A stretch of 64,000 nucleotides of DNA from Echiichthys vipera (taxonomy: Eukaryota > Chordata > Actinopteri > Perciformes > Trachinidae). A model generated the notes under the pieces. That model worked only from the letters and a program-made list of their open reading frames with translations. It was not told the origin of the DNA and did no database searches. The stretch spans positions 15,342,880 to 15,406,879 of the forward strand of contig OY829657.1 in assembly GCA_963691815.1 (NCBI GenBank), given 5' to 3'. Below are positions 1-11,012 of the stretch, in pieces; within the stretch, counting starts at the first letter, position 1; each line of letters begins with the position of its first letter. Position numbers and translations under genes: made by a program.

Positions 1-81
1 GTGTTCACACTTAGTTGGCCATTAAAGCTGACTGATCACTTGACCTGGGCGCGTTAATCTGGTGGTAATATTTTCACATAC

Positions 82-176
82 CTGCACAAATCAGCAAAGG
101 CCTGAAAATTCAGCTTCTTCATCTTCTTCTCGCTGAGCCAGTAGCCGACTCTCCGGCCTTTCAGGAAGGTCTGCAT
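82..176 (-). CDS. itpk1: First coding exon of inositol-tetrakisphosphate 1-kinase (partial)
   Basis: Read on the minus strand, the start codon is at 176-174 and the exon runs 95 nt to a clean donor (GTATGT, 81-76), ending in phase 2. It encodes MQTFLKGRRVGYWLSEKKMK followed by KLNFQAFADLCR, which I recognise as the N-terminus of ITPK1, near identical to the human protein as I remember it. ITPK1 phosphorylates inositol 3,4,5,6-tetrakisphosphate and inositol 1,3,4-trisphosphate in the cytosol through an ATP-grasp domain, of which only the leading N-terminal strand region is here. The base at -3 is G. A CAG acceptor after a pyrimidine stretch (about 209-219 on this strand) suggests that the 5' UTR is spliced at 208. 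All later exons lie left of position 1. Itpk1 heads leftward, away from ubr7, matching the human arrangement. Confidence 0.9.
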
Positions 177-477
177 CTCCACTGCGCTCCTTCGGTTCTG
201 CTCCTTCTCTGGGGAGGTAAACGGTGCGACTGAAGCTTTTTACCTGCACGGGCGAAACACAGGAAATGACACTATTATGACGTTACTGTAGCCAACAGAC
301 AACTATGAAGGGAATACCTCGCGACTCGGGTTTGCGAGACGTTAATACCTTTACTCAAACACAGCCAGTGGTGACGCTTTTCCACTAAAGTCAGTCTCAC
401 ATTAAGTTTAGTTTCCAAACTAAATATTACAGTGAATGTGGTTCAGCATCAGAGAACCACACGCGCTGACCCCCTTT

Positions 478-710
478 TTGCTAACCTCAACTGCTAACGT
501 TAGCTACCAACTGACAATCTAGCAGCTAACTAACCGATGGCATGCGATTAGGGTAATGTAAGTATCTTCAAATGGCTGGACACATTTAACACCACTTCCA
601 AATGTATACTGAGTTAACTAACAGTGGCTAGTAATAGCTAGTTGGCTAAAAGATGAGGCAACTAACGTCACGTCAAAGAGAGGCAGTGGTGAGCTAGCAT
701 TAACTAACCT
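478..710. promoter_or_regulatory. Cluster of GCTAAC/GTTAGC motifs upstream of itpk1
   Basis: The segment contains the perfect 12-bp palindrome GCTAACGTTAGC at 493-504 and several partial copies nearby (AGCTAACTAACC, GTTAACTAAC, GGCTAGTAATAGCTAG, GAGCTAGCATTAACTAACC). It lies about 0.3-0.5 kb upstream of the itpk1 start codon, where the promoter would be. Such motifs are frequent near teleost promoters in my experience; a regulatory role here is inference. Confidence 0.4.
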
Positions 711-1639
711 GGCAATTTTAGCACAGCTCCCCCCCCTGAATTTGTGTTTCCTCTTCAGAGAACTAGCTCGGATAGTTTCCCATTCTCGGTCCGTCCGGTG
801 AAGAAGAGGGAGGAGAAGTTTTCAAACAAGATGACAGATGACAGCAGACTCAGCTGGACTCACGTTAAGGTGTTCCCGGTGCTCTCTGCCTCTAGTCTCC
901 AGACTGAACTGCCTGCACACACCCAGGATCCAGGAGACTGATGCTGCCTTCAAGGGCGCCTCGGAAAGTACCACTCCCAACTGTCGAAACACAGCTTCTA
1001 GTTATCCATTAACCTTGCTGATTATTTTCCCCGGATATCTTGTTTTGTTTGGTCCACAGTCATAATAATAATAATAGTTAAGATAAGTGGTGATTAATAT
1101 TTTATAAATTATAATTATGATTTAGTCTATAAATCATTAAAAACTGCTAAGTATGGAGAAGGGTTGGATTAAATAAATTAATCTTCTTAATCTTCTAAAA
1201 AAATATACCAAAGTGCTGCCCGACAGTAAAAGGAAAAAAAAAGATACAGTATGATGTATATGTGACATGACATTTTTTATATTATATAACAGACAGATCA
1301 GCAAATCCTCACATTGGAGAGACTGGAGCGTGCAAACGTTTTCCACTTTATTTTATTGTTTGTTAACTTATTGATTAACTGACTAATAGTTTCTTCTCCA
1401 CACGAAATGTCCTGTTGAACAGAGGTAATTACTGTTTATATAAACATTTCCTGACCTTAACAGCAATATTTGTTTTCATCATTAGGGCGAAAAAAACCCG
1501 ATTATAAGCTCCCACAAAGTAAAACTATGAATACTTTATTCCATTTTTCTCTGTCCCTGCACATTCACCTACTCACTGGGATGTTCATGGTGGTTTAACA
1601 ATATTCCCGACAGCTTTAAATTCAACCTGGACGTGTGTG

Positions 1640-1643
<4 letters not shown>

Positions 1644-1733
<90 letters not shown>
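1644..1733. repeat. Microsatellite (TG)n followed by (GA)n
   Basis: An almost perfect TG dinucleotide run to 1719 passes directly into GA repeats to 1733. It produces long low-complexity open frames on both strands (Cys-Val and Thr-His runs), which are artefacts. Confidence 0.97.
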
Positions 1734-2490
1734 CACCTCTTCACTGTCTGTCAATCCACACTCCATACATGAAGATCTATTAAAGTTTAACAACAACATG
1801 CTGATAAGTGAACTTGTTAGTGAATTTGTACACAAACCAACTGCAGTTTGCATAATTATCTCTTCTGTTTGTGGGCACGTCGCAGCTTGCATAAGGACAG
1901 CATCTTCATGCAATACTCGACTGTTTTCGCGCATCTTTTTGGCGCCTAACTGAGAAATGTCACAGTGGCGCCATCCATTGGAAAACCTCTGCAGCATACA
2001 GCAGTTTAACCCACTGCCAAAACAAAACAAACAGCAACAACGAATATAACACAAAACATCTATAAAACACAAACAGAATTATAATTGTGGGCAGTAGTAC
2101 ATGCATATAATTGTGGGCAATATGTACAATATATATTATCATTGAGCCTGTTTTATTAAAACTTTCATCAGAAACCGTGTTTGTCCTGATTTCATGAATG
2201 GGCAAAGTCTTGATACATTCAGATATAAAGGCCCCTGTGAAAAATGAAAAAAAAAAATGAATGAATGAGTCGGAATCGAAAGACACCGAACGCGGAAAAA
2301 AACCCAAATTAAAACAAAATAAAACGAAAACATTTCAAAAATACACAACAACGGAGATGCTGTTAGGGGAAACGTTACCTGGGGAGGACAGGACACACCA
2401 CCGATTTACAGCCTCTCTCCCGACTGATATCTGCCACCAGGACAGGTATGTAATGTCCTAAAACTTCTGATTTAATGTCTCTGTTGTTTG

Positions 2491-2514
2491 GTTGTTGTTG
2501 TTGTTGTTGTTGTT
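2491..2514. repeat. Microsatellite (GTT)8
   Basis: Eight perfect GTT units in intergenic sequence between itpk1 and ubr7. Confidence 0.95.
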
Positions 2515-3300
2515 CAATATTTTCAGCCATGTTAGTGTGTGTGTTGGCTTTGTTTGTATAATTGCTAGATGTCCAGTCTAACTTGTTTCTGTTATAGAGA
2601 ATATACCAACTGTAACGTTGCTTGTGTCTACTGATACGAATAATACAAATATATACAATTATAGTCCACTCAAATGCAATTGTTGGGTCTTTGTAAAGAA
2701 TAAATAAGTCACAGAGTGTGGTCTATACCTATACTCTGTCAAGTGTCATGAGATAACTTTTGTTTGGATTTGGCACTATAAATAAAGTTGAATGGAACTG
2801 AATCAATTGTATAATTTACCTGCTTAAACTAAAATCACTGCTGGAAAAAAACACTTTTTTTCTTCTTCTTTCAATTTAGAAATCTTTATTTCAGATTAAG
2901 AACAAGCAGACAACCAGCAAATCCATACAAATAAGACCAGTGTGCAAATGATACATATATACAAAAATATAGCTAAACTAAATATATGACGTTAGAATAA
3001 TAAATTAAGTATATAGACCCTTTCAAAGATGTAAACATAAACAGTCTAAATGTGTCCTTGTTTATTTCCTGTTGCAGTGAATGTGAATGACATCAGCTGA
3101 CAGGAAGTTAACAAGGACTAAGGCTGTTGCCTAGCAATGAAATTCCATTAAAAAGATCTATATAACATTTAAACATAAATAAACAATGACAACAATAGTC
3201 ACAATAGGTCAAACAGGGGCCACAAAAAAACAATCCATTAAAATATGTCAATGTGTACTCAGGAAAAAAACATTTTTTTTTTTATTGATTTCATTTTATT

Positions 3301-3420
3301 ACAAACTTTATTGGAATGTTCAAATTTACTCCAGTGGGGCAGATAAACATTTCTAAAATAAACATGGGTGAGGAGGAAACAAAATACATGAAAGTAGGAT
3401 ACAATATAAATAATAAAATT
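3301..3420. repeat. Diverged interspersed repeat, copy 1
   Basis: This segment (ACTTTATTGGAATGTTCAAA onward, through AACATGGGTGAGGAGGAAAC and ACATGAAAGTAGGATACAAT) matches 3977-4095 in direct orientation at roughly 75-80% by eye. It is followed at 3491-3539 by a second block that recurs in inverted orientation at 4196-4243. It looks like an old transposon-derived or segmentally duplicated sequence. The family was not identified. Confidence 0.6.
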
Positions 3421-3976
3421 ATATAATCAAAAATATAAACAAATTCATTAAATTTAAATTAAAATATAAGGAGAAAAAACAGTCATTCAAGGGTGCTTTA
3501 AAATGTACAATTCTAAGTTGCTAAGCCGTTCATTTGCACGTTTAAAGCTCATATAATTAAGTGATTTACAGTATAATAGGAATTTGAAAAGCTTTAAAGA
3601 TGGGGGGTGTCTTCATAAATTTAGCTTTGTGCAGGAATCATCAACGTCTCTAAACCTAGCAATGATACTACTAACTGGGTATATGTTATGCAGTTTTTTT
3701 AAATGTACTTCTTTGGCCTTGTGGGATGAACAACAAGCTCTTTTTGAGTTTATGTCCTGTAAGAGGGACCTCCAGTAAAACTATCCTCTAGGCACAACTC
3801 TATTCATCACTGGCATATATGCTCATTATTACGCTTTCTATCTGTTGTTTCAATCCCACTCAGCATCAGTACAGCTTGACTTGTTTTATATTCACTGTAA
3901 CTCAAGTGTTTTTTTACAAATTGAATTAACTCTATTAAAATAGCACGAGTTACAGATTTTTAAACCAAACATTTCC

Positions 3977-4095
3977 CAACTTTATTTGAAGTTTTCAAAT
4001 TTACAACAATAGGGCAGATCAACGTTTCTTAGATTAACATGGGTGAAGGAAAAATACATGAAAGTAGGATACAAAATAAATAAGAAAATGGTATA
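3977..4095. repeat. Diverged interspersed repeat, copy 2
   Basis: Direct partner of 3301-3420, sharing GGGCAGAT, AACATGGGTGA and the longer ACATGAAAGTAGGATACAA with short indels. Here the downstream block (4196-4243, containing CTTAGCAACTTGGTATTGTAC) is the reverse complement of 3491-3539, so the two copies differ by an inversion. Confidence 0.6.
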
Positions 4096-4470
4096 AATTA
4101 ATAATAAAAATAAATACAAATATAAGTAAAAGAAAACAAAAAAAATAATATATATAAACCTGTGTATATATATACACACACAAGTAAATAATACATGCAA
4201 ATTAACTGCTTAGCAACTTGGTATTGTACAATTTAACTCACCCTCGATCTACTAACTAATCAAATGAAGACCTGTGACTGTGTTTTAAACCAAACAATGA
4301 CGGTTGATTGGATCAGTGTCTTACGTCACTTCCTCCACGTGGTGTCGGCCCAAACTCCCGCCCGGAACAGCCGTTTGTCAACACTGCTGTGCAGCTCAGA
4401 CAGGTGTGTGTGTGTGTGTCTCTTTGTGTGTTTTCTTCGTCCTCTTTCTCTTCATCCTCTTTCTCCAGAA

Positions 4471-7400
4471 ATGGCAGCAAATCAGGAGGACTCCGACGTT
4501 GACGATACTGTTGCCAACCAGGAGGAGCTGGAGCAGGCTTTGTGTGTGCTGGCTGGAAGCGACCCGGAAAACTGCTCCTATTCTCGGGTAAGAAAAGCTT
4601 CCACCACCGCATCCCTGCAGCCATCGCCTTTATCCGCCCATTGTCGCCCCCCCCCCCCCCCCATACAAATACTGCCGTTTTAGTCGCAGTATTGTGTGTT
4701 TTTTGTGACCCTGTGTAAGTAAGCAGTCGTTTTTTTGTTATTAAAATATGTGTCGTAAAGGGTTTGTAGTTTCTGTGGGGGACTATAAGATGCCATGTTT
4801 GTGCTTTATATCACTGCAGTATTTCTAACTGGAGAACATAAAAACTACTATAGTGCTTTAAAACAATGGACATGTCATCAGTAATATGTATGCTGCTGTA
4901 TCTTTATACCTCCTTCTGTGTTTTTGTTACAGGGGTACGTGAAGAGACAGGCTGTGTTTGCCTGCAACACCTGCACTCCCAGTGCTGCAGAGCCTGCTGG
5001 GGTTTGTCTGGCCTGTGCCGATAAATGCCACGATGGACATGATATCTTTGAGCTGTACACCAAAAGGTATATTTGTGTGCTGCGCTGAAAATAAATTAAT
5101 CATACAAATAAATTCCCACAGTTTGCTTGATCTTTTTCATAATTTTCCTTTTGTTTTCTAATGTAGAAATTTCCGCTGTGACTGTGGAAATGGCAAGTTT
5201 GGGGACTTGAAGTGCCAGCTAATTCCCGTGAGTCCCCCTGGTTTAACTTCCATTCATAATGGAATCGCCTGCTGCTTATGTTCTGATTGATTGCTGAAGT
5301 TATTCCACCTTTTGTACTCACAGGCCAAAGATGAGGAAAACGTCAGAAATCACTACAATCACAACTTTAATGGATGCTATTGCACGTGTGACCGGCCGTA
5401 CCCTGACACAGACGATCAGGTATTCTCACCTAATTCAGATTATTTGGAAATATTTGGATTCAATTCAACAGTTTATGTTTGTCTGTCATCTGTCACTACA
5501 ACAAACACTCTCTTTAATTACCCGACAGACCAACGATGAGATGATTCAATGTGTCATCTGTGAGGATTGGTTTCATAGTGGGGTAAGCATACGTCAGAAA
5601 TTGCATTTCTGAGCACTTCTTTCACTCAAATTTACATTTTATCACTGCTATAAGTCTTCTTCTCATTATGTAGTCATTGTGTTTTTCTTTGACAGCACCT
5701 GGGCTGCACTACGGTGGAACCTGAGGAGCTGCAAGAGATGACATGCGAGGCATGCATGAACAAGGTTCCTGTCTTGTGGACGTATGCGGCTCACTTTGCA
5801 GGTTATTATTACTTCCTGAGCTGCTTCTCACAGGCGTTTAACAGTATAGTCCAAACAAAGAGCAGTTTTCCCATTCATCTTTCCTCTTAAGTAGCACCTG
5901 TGATCAGTGTCAGCCATCCTGAGGAGGAGGAGGAGGAGGAGGAGGAGGAGGTGGAAGTGGATGTTGAGGAAGGAGCAGAAAAGGAAGAAGCCTCTGAGTC
6001 CAGTGAGGAACCATCCACCAGTGTTGAGCACACAAACGGGGAGGTGAGAAACTGTGCTGAAGAGACCCTCTGCCCCTGTTTCTGTGTTTGCATCGAGGGT
6101 TTTCCATATTGAGAGTGAAAACAAATAGGGTTTATTTACATTTAACTACTGTTGTTTGCTGATGTGATACATCCATGTTGGTTTGGTTTTAGGGCACTTT
6201 TCCATCATAAAATGCTATGAAACGCTATTTACAAGTCGGAAACATGCAATTACGATCAGTCATATATGACGTTAGACCACCACAAAACAGTATTTATTTA
6301 AAAATTAAACATTAATTTAGGTTTTCTGTTGTTACTTTTCCCTCATAGTTTTGGTTGTATTTTACTTCAGCTGTGCTCATGGTAGATTTAAAAATATATA
6401 TATATATATCAGTGGTTAGAATTTTAAGAAAACGCTTTCCCCCAAATTCATTGAACTTGTCTTGTACCCATTCCATATAAGCAGAAATCAATTAAAAATA
6501 GTACATTGTTTTGCATTTAAAGGTAAAAACCCCCCCCACCTAATATAATTAACCTTGTTACCTGTTAATGTATACCCTACTCTGGAAGCCCTCTACAGCC
6601 GTGAGTGTGGCTTCATGTGGAGTTTTATTTTATTTTGTTGCCACAAGATGGGGCTGGAGGGTAATGAGCAGATTATAGAGGCGGCTCCAGCTCCTGTTAT
6701 CATGCTTTCCCCTCCTCTGGGTAATTAGGGGAGAAATGACCCATGAGGCACTGCTTCTCCTACTCTGTGGACGGCTTTGGCCAGGCTTCACAGGACAGCT
6801 TACTGTAAACTGGTGATTTTCATCGCCCAATCATGTCATCGTGTCAGTCGCCTTGAGACTTCCCCCGGATGAGTTCTGCAGTGCTGTGTGATGCTGACAA
6901 AGCCCAGGTGTTATCTTCCACTCCCCTTGCCAGTTTAACACAGTAACTCAGCCTGTCTGCTGTTTGTATTTGTATCAAATAGGAAGAGGCAAACAGGAGT
7001 TACCCTTGCAAACGGAGCCATGAAGAAATGACAGGCAGCCTCACAAAGGCCGCAACCAAAACTGTTGTGTGCAGGCTGAAAGAGCTGCAGGCCAAGGGGC
7101 TCGAGAGGCAGAGACGGGGAGCAGTGTTCTGGCCTTACAGTTGGCGCTCCGAGCTCTGCACCTGCATGAGCTGCAAGGTAGGCCACGAATACTAGCTCTC
7201 AGGTTATAATGTGGGCTTTAATAAAGGGCACAAGAAAGACACTTTGCAGTTGTTTCCCCTAAACGTGATCCTGGTTCACGTAGCCGTGTCTATTAAGTGC
7301 TTCTTTTATTAATGAATGTTTCTCAACTGTGTGTTGCATTGTTGCACAGAGGGTCTATGTGGCTGCCGAGGTGCAGTTTCTTATGGATCAGTCCGACACC

Positions 7401-7994
7401 ATTCTGGCCTATGAGAACAAAGGCTTGGACGAGCCGTTTGGGCAGCACCCGCTGATGGCGCTGACCAGCTCGATGGACCGCGCACAGCAGCTAGAGGTCA
7501 TTTACGGTGAGCGATGGGTGGGCAGTGGGCAGGATGTACGGCCAATTTTCCTCAAGGGTGTAATCATGCAAAATGAAATTTATGGGAGGGGCGATTGATT
7601 GAGACTAATTAATCATGTGTTCCTCTCTCAGGTTTCAACGAGCTGACAACTTCGATGACTGCATTTTTAGACCAGTGTGCTGCTGAAGGAAGGGTGAGAA
7701 ATGGATGTCCTAAGTGCAAAGATAGCCTGGACCGTTTTTAAGCATAGCAAAGTCAACACCTATGAGGCATTTGATCCATGTTAGTATTTAATTGTTTACC
7801 CACAAGTAATGTTGGTTTTATTTTACATGCCAAAGGGCAGTTTGCAGTTTGTGCCCTCCCCACTTTTCCTACAAATCTCAAACCTGAATTATTCCCCCCG
7901 TTTCCATCAGACGATCACAGTCGAAGCGGTACATCAGTTCTTCGAGGAGCTCCGGGCTAGAAAAAGACGAAGGACCAACGCTGGATACCAGTAA
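4471..7994 (+). CDS. ubr7: UBR7: UBR-box and PHD-finger ubiquitin ligase (complete)
   Basis: Coding exons: 4471-4587, 4933-5066, 5167-5227, 5324-5419, 5529-5582, 5696-5801, 5895-6043, 6983-7177, 7350-7506, 7632-7693, 7911-7994. All phases agree and give 404 aa (human about 425). The start has a good context (G at -3, G at +4); a pyrimidine-rich CAG ends three bases upstream, so a spliced 5' UTR is likely. Residues about 40-105 form the UBR box with Cys/His zinc ligands (CNTC, CLAC, KCHDGH, CDCG). Residues 122-190 form an atypical PHD finger (CYCTC, CVICEDWFH, HLGC, CEACM). A run of 10 Glu follows (about 199-208). The C-terminal part is family-specific, ending in a basic RARKRRR stretch that may be a nuclear signal. 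The family is known for histone H2B monoubiquitination and nuclear E3 activity. The partner gene btbd7 converges from the right. Confidence 0.96.
5921..5950 (+). repeat. Coding GAG repeat (poly-Glu) in ubr7 exon 7
   Basis: Ten consecutive GAG triplets lie within exon 7 and encode a run of ten Glu residues in the variable linker after the PHD finger. The exon goes on with an acidic stretch (VEVDVEEGAEKEE). Length polymorphism would be expected without loss of frame. Confidence 0.9.
6044..6982 (+). other. ubr7 intron 7 with a (TA)n tract and a high-complexity block
   Basis: Bounded by donor GTGAGA and acceptor ATAG. A short (TA)n lies at 6394-6409. The 3' half (about 6590-6930) is higher in GC and complexity than the AT-rich surroundings and could be a conserved noncoding element. 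No additional exon was recognised in it. Confidence 0.5.
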
Positions 7995-8074
7995 CGAGGA
8001 CATGCTGCTATCACCTGCCTGATTCATATGGTGCTTTGAATATGTAAGGTGTGGAATATGGCCCTTTTTTGTTG

Positions 8075-8080
8075 AATAAA
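8075..8080 (+). terminator. ubr7 polyadenylation signal
   Basis: Canonical AATAAA 80 bp after the ubr7 stop codon, followed by a T/G-containing stretch. It is the first such hexamer downstream and implies a very short 3' UTR. Confidence 0.8.
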
Positions 8081-8198
8081 GGGACTTCTTGCTGCAACAA
8101 ATATTATCCTAAAGCTTGAATAATTAGTGCAGAGTACTGACTTGCTTGTGAAGTGTTACTTCTAGTGTGAAGGAGGGAGATGACCATGTGCAATTGTT

Positions 8199-11012
8199 TT
8201 TATTGATTTATAATGATGCCTTAACTCTGACGCTCATAATGAATGAAACAATTATGAAGAAAATGTTTGTTTCTGCCAGCACAGTATGCTTTAAAAAGAT
8301 TACATTGTTGTATTGCTATAACGTTGAGAACATCACATAAAAGTGCTAGTCATGTGCATTTCTTTGAACATAACCAGTGTGTTTAAATTAAGGTTTTCTG
8401 GTGGTGACCAGTTAAGGATAACTGTAAGAGACAAATATCACTGTTTTATCTGGATTCATGTTCCAAATAAAGTTACCACGTTTGTGCACAAAACAATCCA
8501 ACTGAGATCAAATGAATTCCATAATATCAAACCAGTTTATTTTGAGGATATTTTGAAGTTGACCACTGTTATGCACCTTTTAAGGTGACAGTAGAAAAAT
8601 AGATTCAGTGAAACTAAATGCAACTTAATATCAATCTACAAACATGTTTTTTTATGATACCATACAAGTACGAAGTACCTGTTATAATTCAACACAGGCA
8701 ATCACACATTTCAGATGGTTCAATTTCAAAAAAGGTGCTAAATAACACTATATACACAAAACAAGCTACATGAGATTTCAAAGGACTATTTGATGCAGGC
8801 TGGTAAGCTGGTAGAAAAGAGCTTGCATAGACATCAAAGTCACTTCTCCAATAAAAGCCCAGCCGCAGGCAGGGGAAGGCACTGACTTCTCTACAGCAAA
8901 GAGCAAAACAAGGACTTTTATTCAATGGAACATTGTCCTGGAAAATAAAACAACTACCCAACATTAACATGGGGAGGAATCTGGAGTTTTGCATTTTTTC
9001 CCTATGAAGCAACCTAAATGGAAAAATGATTTTTCTGCTTGGCAACTGCATCACTGCTAAGCAGAGTGCTAATATCTGCAGATCCTCTACATATTCCTGG
9101 TACTTTTAAAGTAAAGGGAATTGGGAAGGAAAAAAAGCCCTCTACAAACATGGTAATCCACACCACCTACAACACTGAACAGACTGCCCTAATGCAGAAC
9201 ATTTAAGAACAAAATAGATTCTGAGACACAATCTTTATGTTTTATACCACACATTCCTAGTGAGATTTCATGACAAAGACCAGTACACAGTGTTGTCCAC
9301 TAAAGTAAAAACTCAAACCGTCTACTAAAATGTGATAGAACCCATTCAAAATTTGTCAGAAAACGTGGAGCTCAATTCATTATGTACAATTTCCATTGGA
9401 GATATGAGCCAGCAATCGCCAACTTTTCTTCAAGATTCCTTTTGTTCGAAATTAATTTGTTCCTTTTCCCTTCAGCTAATAGACAAGTGGCAATACAGTG
9501 CAATGATACTTGTGTGTGAGGTTGTATACCAGCTGTGGCTGCAACAGGCTTTTATGTGTGTACTTGCATGGTGCTGGAGCTACAGATGCTGTGGCTCTTT
9601 AACAGTATCTTTAACAGTGTCAATACTGACTATGCAGGTTCACAATCTCCCATGAGGTGGCCTGATGTATATACATAGTTTTATAATTTGGGTTAGGGGT
9701 AGTTAATGTATCCATAGTGAACAGAATAGTCAAATAAGCAATTAACAGTGGTTGCGATATAATGACATCATACTTAATTGAATAAAGGTAGCTAAAACGG
9801 AATATGCCAAGCACTGATTAAGGCTTAAGATTTGATTACTTGATGCTATTGGGTTAAACAGAACGAGAGGCTCTAGCACACTCTGTGCCAAAGACTAGTT
9901 AAATCATCTGACTCTGATATGTACAAACAGACCTGACTAAAGATGGGAGTGTACAGTACTGAGATTGTCTAAACACCTGTGTGTATCAAAGTTATCCTCG
10001 CACACAGACACATGCACACACATCTGTTTCAGCTGAAAAACCAACAAACCCCCAGTACTCCATTTGATCACTGTACGTCAGTTGCCATGGCACCCCTATA
10101 TTTTCCACTGTATCTCAGTAATGAACCTGCTTGCGATCCTCCTGCCCCCGACCCCTCGACCCCACTCTGTAAACGCCAGGCTTCTGCCTCCAAGCTACAC
10201 CCTCAAAAGGCTGTGATAGGTAAAGCCTGACACAATTATCAGACTGGGTTACAGAAGAATGACGAGCTCTGATGACCTACTTCCTGTCGGATCCAATGCC
10301 TGCTTTGTGTGACCAAGCCCTGGCCCATTACTCATCAGCACTGCAGAACCAGGAGGGGGAAACTAGTCAAGTGGGTTGCTATAGGCATGCTACAGAAAGA
10401 AATGAAAATACAAGTAATGGGAGGAAAGAATACAGCCAAGTATTTACATATGATTTTATCACAATACTCTGTCCCAGACTGTGTACCATTGTTAGCTTGT
10501 GTAATTTCAGATTCCTATCCTGCCATCTCCCCCTGAAAAATAATCGAGACAGGGCCTATGAATATAATCTTTGTTTAACCATCAGTTCATAACTGAGCTA
10601 CATCTAGTGTTGTGACCTCATGCAGGACTCACACAGAATAGAGCTAACCTCTTTCTTTACAATCAAACTCAAGAGACCAATCCATCCCAATAGAGCCTGA
10701 GTCATCCTCTAAACCAGCAGGACTAGGCAGGCTTGCAGAGATTCATTTCAAGCATCGACAATTAACCTACAGCTCTTACTCATTCCATACTCTGACTGTG
10801 TGATGGATAGCACAGTGTGATAGAGGTAGGACAAAAAGGACAGATCCTATAAATAGCAACCACTGACCACCTCTTTCCCCTGCTCCTCTCAAACACACAC
10901 ACAGACAAACACACACACAGGCACACATTTAGTGCTTTTCCATCCATTGTGATGGACAGCCACTCATCATGCTTTCCCTTTTCTTAACTCAACCCCTGGT
11001 CCTTAAGCAGGG
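8199..11012 (-). other. btbd7: Probable btbd7 3' untranslated region
   Basis: No gene is recognisable on either strand here. Reading leftward from the btbd7 stop (11015-11013), AATAAA hexamers on the minus strand lie at 8922-8917, 8541-8536 and 8204-8199. The sequence is moderately AT-rich and uninterrupted by obvious repeats except a short CA-rich stretch near 10900. A long 3' UTR is usual for this gene, so the transcript probably ends at one of these signals. The farthest lies only about 120 bp from the ubr7 signal on the other strand. Confidence 0.5.

Larger units (their letters stand above)
177..4470. other. Intergenic stretch between itpk1 and ubr7
   Basis: I see no recognisable protein gene in these 4.3 kb. 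The left part (about 200-960) is the probable itpk1 promoter/5' UTR region and carries GCTAAC/GTTAGC palindromes. Open frames at 744-941 and 838-1065 have no recognisable product or supporting splice sites. The middle holds a long TG/GA microsatellite and an AT-rich tract. From 3301 to 4243 there are diverged repeat copies. In mammals MOAP1 and GON7 lie in the equivalent interval; I looked for GON7's acidic C-terminal pattern on the minus strand and did not find it. Confidence 0.6.

Noticed and set aside
744..1065. Overlapping small open frames upstream of itpk1
   Set aside because: Short, no recognisable motif, and lying in the probable itpk1 promoter region; could be a noncoding divergent transcript but nothing shows it.
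1569..2072. 167-codon open frame on the minus strand
   Set aside because: Driven by the TG/GA microsatellite (Thr-His repeats); no splice support or recognisable protein.
4313..4624. 103-codon minus-strand frame with acidic repeats, considered as GON7
   Set aside because: It is the antisense of the pyrimidine-rich acceptor and exon 1 of ubr7; the GON7 N-terminal motif is absent.
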